This document shows, one piece after another, positions 4,641 to 5,257 of a stretch of DNA of 5,257 bases; within the stretch, counting starts at the first letter, position 1; the number at the start of each line of letters is the position of its first letter. The notes below the pieces were generated by a model, which was not told the origin of the DNA, made no database searches, and worked only from the letters and a program-made list of their open reading frames with translations. The stretch spans positions 1 to 5,257 of the forward strand of contig JACPZR010000217.1 in the NCBI GenBank assembly GCA_016195395.1, written 5' to 3'. Position numbers and translations under genes: made by a program. Origin of the DNA: Spirochaetia bacterium (GTDB lineage: Bacteria > Spirochaetota > Leptospirae > Leptospirales > Leptonemataceae).

Positions 4641-5048
4641 ATGGCAGGCAAGAAAGTAGCAGGGACAGGGATTACACGAGTAGGCCGTCGTAAGACATCT
4701 ATCGCCAGAGTCAACATGGTGCCCGGAACCGGTCGCGTTACCATTAACGGCCGTGACGCCAAAGAGTTCTTTTCAATTCAGCGTTTGCACAAAGCTGCGC
4801 TCGAAGGCTTTGATATCACCTCCTTGGGCACAGCATACGATCTCAATATCATCGTAACCGGCGGCGGCATCTCTGGTCAAGCGGGCGCAGTCCGCCTTGG
4901 CCTTGCACGCGCCCTTCAAACAGACAAGCCGGAACTTCGGGGAGACCTGAAGAAAGCCGGTCTCCTCCGCCGCGACCCGCGTATGGTAGAACGTAAGAAA
5001 TACGGTCTCCATAAAGCACGCCGCGGTACACAGTTCTCCAAACGTTGA
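4641..5048 (+). CDS. rpsI: 30S ribosomal protein S9
   Basis: S9 sits in the head of the small ribosomal subunit, and its C-terminal tail reaches the P-site tRNA. The 135-residue product is complete: VGRRKTSIARV (14-24), PGTGRVTINGRD (28-39), IVTGGGISGQAGAVRLGLARAL (71-92), LRRDPRMVERKKYGLHKAR (109-127), and the characteristic C-terminal QFSKR. ATG 4641 is preceded by AGAGG at 4627-4631 (nine-base spacing) and also by AAGGGA directly against the start. It lies 28 bases after rplM, so the two are surely co-transcribed. Unlike its partner L13, it shows no truncation, which indicates that the local sequence is not generally degraded. Confidence 0.98.
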   Translation: MAGKKVAGTGITRVGRRKTSIARVNMVPGTGRVTINGRDAKEFFSIQRLHKAALEGFDITSLGTAYDLNIIVTGGGISGQAGAVRLGLARALQTDKPELRGDLKKAGLLRRDPRMVERKKYGLHKARRGTQFSKR

Positions 5049-5061
5049 TATAGATGGGTTA

Positions 5062-5082
5062 TCGCCCGTCGCCTGTCGCCCG
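5062..5082 (+). repeat. Three tandem 7-mers TCGCCYG after rpsI
   Basis: TCGCCCG (5062-5068), TCGCCTG (5069-5075) and TCGCCCG (5076-5082) lie head to tail and differ at one position. This falls in the 130-base gap between rpsI and the thioesterase gene, where I see no convincing terminator or promoter. Confidence 0.5.
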
Positions 5083-5178
5083 CGTCATTCATGGCACGAG
5101 CGCAGGCGTTTTAGCGTTCCCGCTGCTTGTTGGCTGCCGCTCTTTCCTGTGGGCCGATCTCCGGCTGGTCGTCTGATC

Positions 5179-5257
5179 ATGAAACACGAAATCGAAATTG
5201 TAGTCCGCAGTTATGAGCTGGATATTTTGGGGCACGTCAACAATGCCGTGTACCTCC
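5179..5257 (+). CDS. Acyl-CoA thioesterase, 4-hydroxybenzoyl-CoA thioesterase/YbgC-like family, partial at the right edge
   Basis: Only the first 26 residues are in the window, beginning at ATG 5179. After a start of MKHEIEIVVR comes YELDILGHVNNAVYL (12-26), the signature of hotdog-fold thioesterases of the YbgC/FadM/4HBT type. Asp15 corresponds to the family's catalytic aspartate, and GHVNNAVYL to the conserved turn and helix after it. Such enzymes hydrolyse acyl-CoA or aryl-CoA thioesters, or acyl-ACP; the specificity cannot be told from this fragment. No strong ribosome-binding site precedes the ATG. It lies 130 bases after rpsI on the same strand, so co-transcription is possible but not shown. 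Confidence 0.85.
   Translation, partial: MKHEIEIVVRSYELDILGHVNNAVYL

Noticed and set aside
1..5257. CRISPR array, insertion sequence, tRNA/rRNA gene or phage element
   Set aside because: I saw no regularly spaced repeats, terminal inverted repeats with a transposase, RNA gene motifs or phage proteins anywhere in the window.

Overview
The window looks like ordinary bacterial chromosome carrying mostly housekeeping genes, plus a small lipoprotein cluster. I think a spirochaete related to the Leptospira/Leptonema/Turneriella group is the best guess. The hints are lipoproteins with relaxed lipoboxes, a SpoIIE/RsbU-type phosphatase with a large uncharacterised N-terminal region, and an rplM-rpsI pair. 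None of these is diagnostic, so the assignment is low-confidence inference. Genes use ATG plus some GTG and TTG starts, and coding sequence is moderately GC-rich.

Left end (1-555): a fragment of a thiamine-pyrophosphate (TPP) enzyme enters from the left. It loses all family similarity near base 115 and stops at 151. Eight bases later comes an intact methionine sulfoxide reductase B (msrB). Middle left (598-2712): a 7-bp perfect hairpin precedes a GTG-started SpoIIE/PP2C-type phosphatase with a helical N-terminal half and a coiled-coil linker. A complete single-domain cyclophilin follows. All of these are on the plus strand.

Centre (2724-4050): two minus-strand genes, a lipoprotein with a fibronectin-III-like domain overlapping a 74-residue unknown protein, converge on the cyclophilin gene. 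They diverge from a second, plus-strand lipoprotein with a PPC-like beta-rich domain. The two lipoprotein start codons are only 39 bases apart, and their ribosome-binding sites are the two arms of one small palindrome.

Right end (4051-5257): a 220-base non-coding leader holds a 12-base direct repeat, a G-rich foldback and a perfect 8-bp inverted repeat. It leads into rplM (L13) and rpsI (S9). S9 is complete, but L13 is only 113 residues long and appears to lack about 35 residues near its C-terminus. An acyl-CoA thioesterase-like gene starts at 5179 and runs off the right edge.

How the genes may work together: msrB and the cyclophilin are general protein repair and folding functions; the phosphatase probably acts in partner-switching or stress signalling; the two lipoproteins are probably surface or periplasmic proteins. 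I see no CRISPR array, insertion sequence, RNA gene or convincing new multi-gene system. The most unusual points are the apparent deletion in L13, the broken TPP-enzyme gene, the lipoprotein cluster and the phosphatase's N-terminal half.
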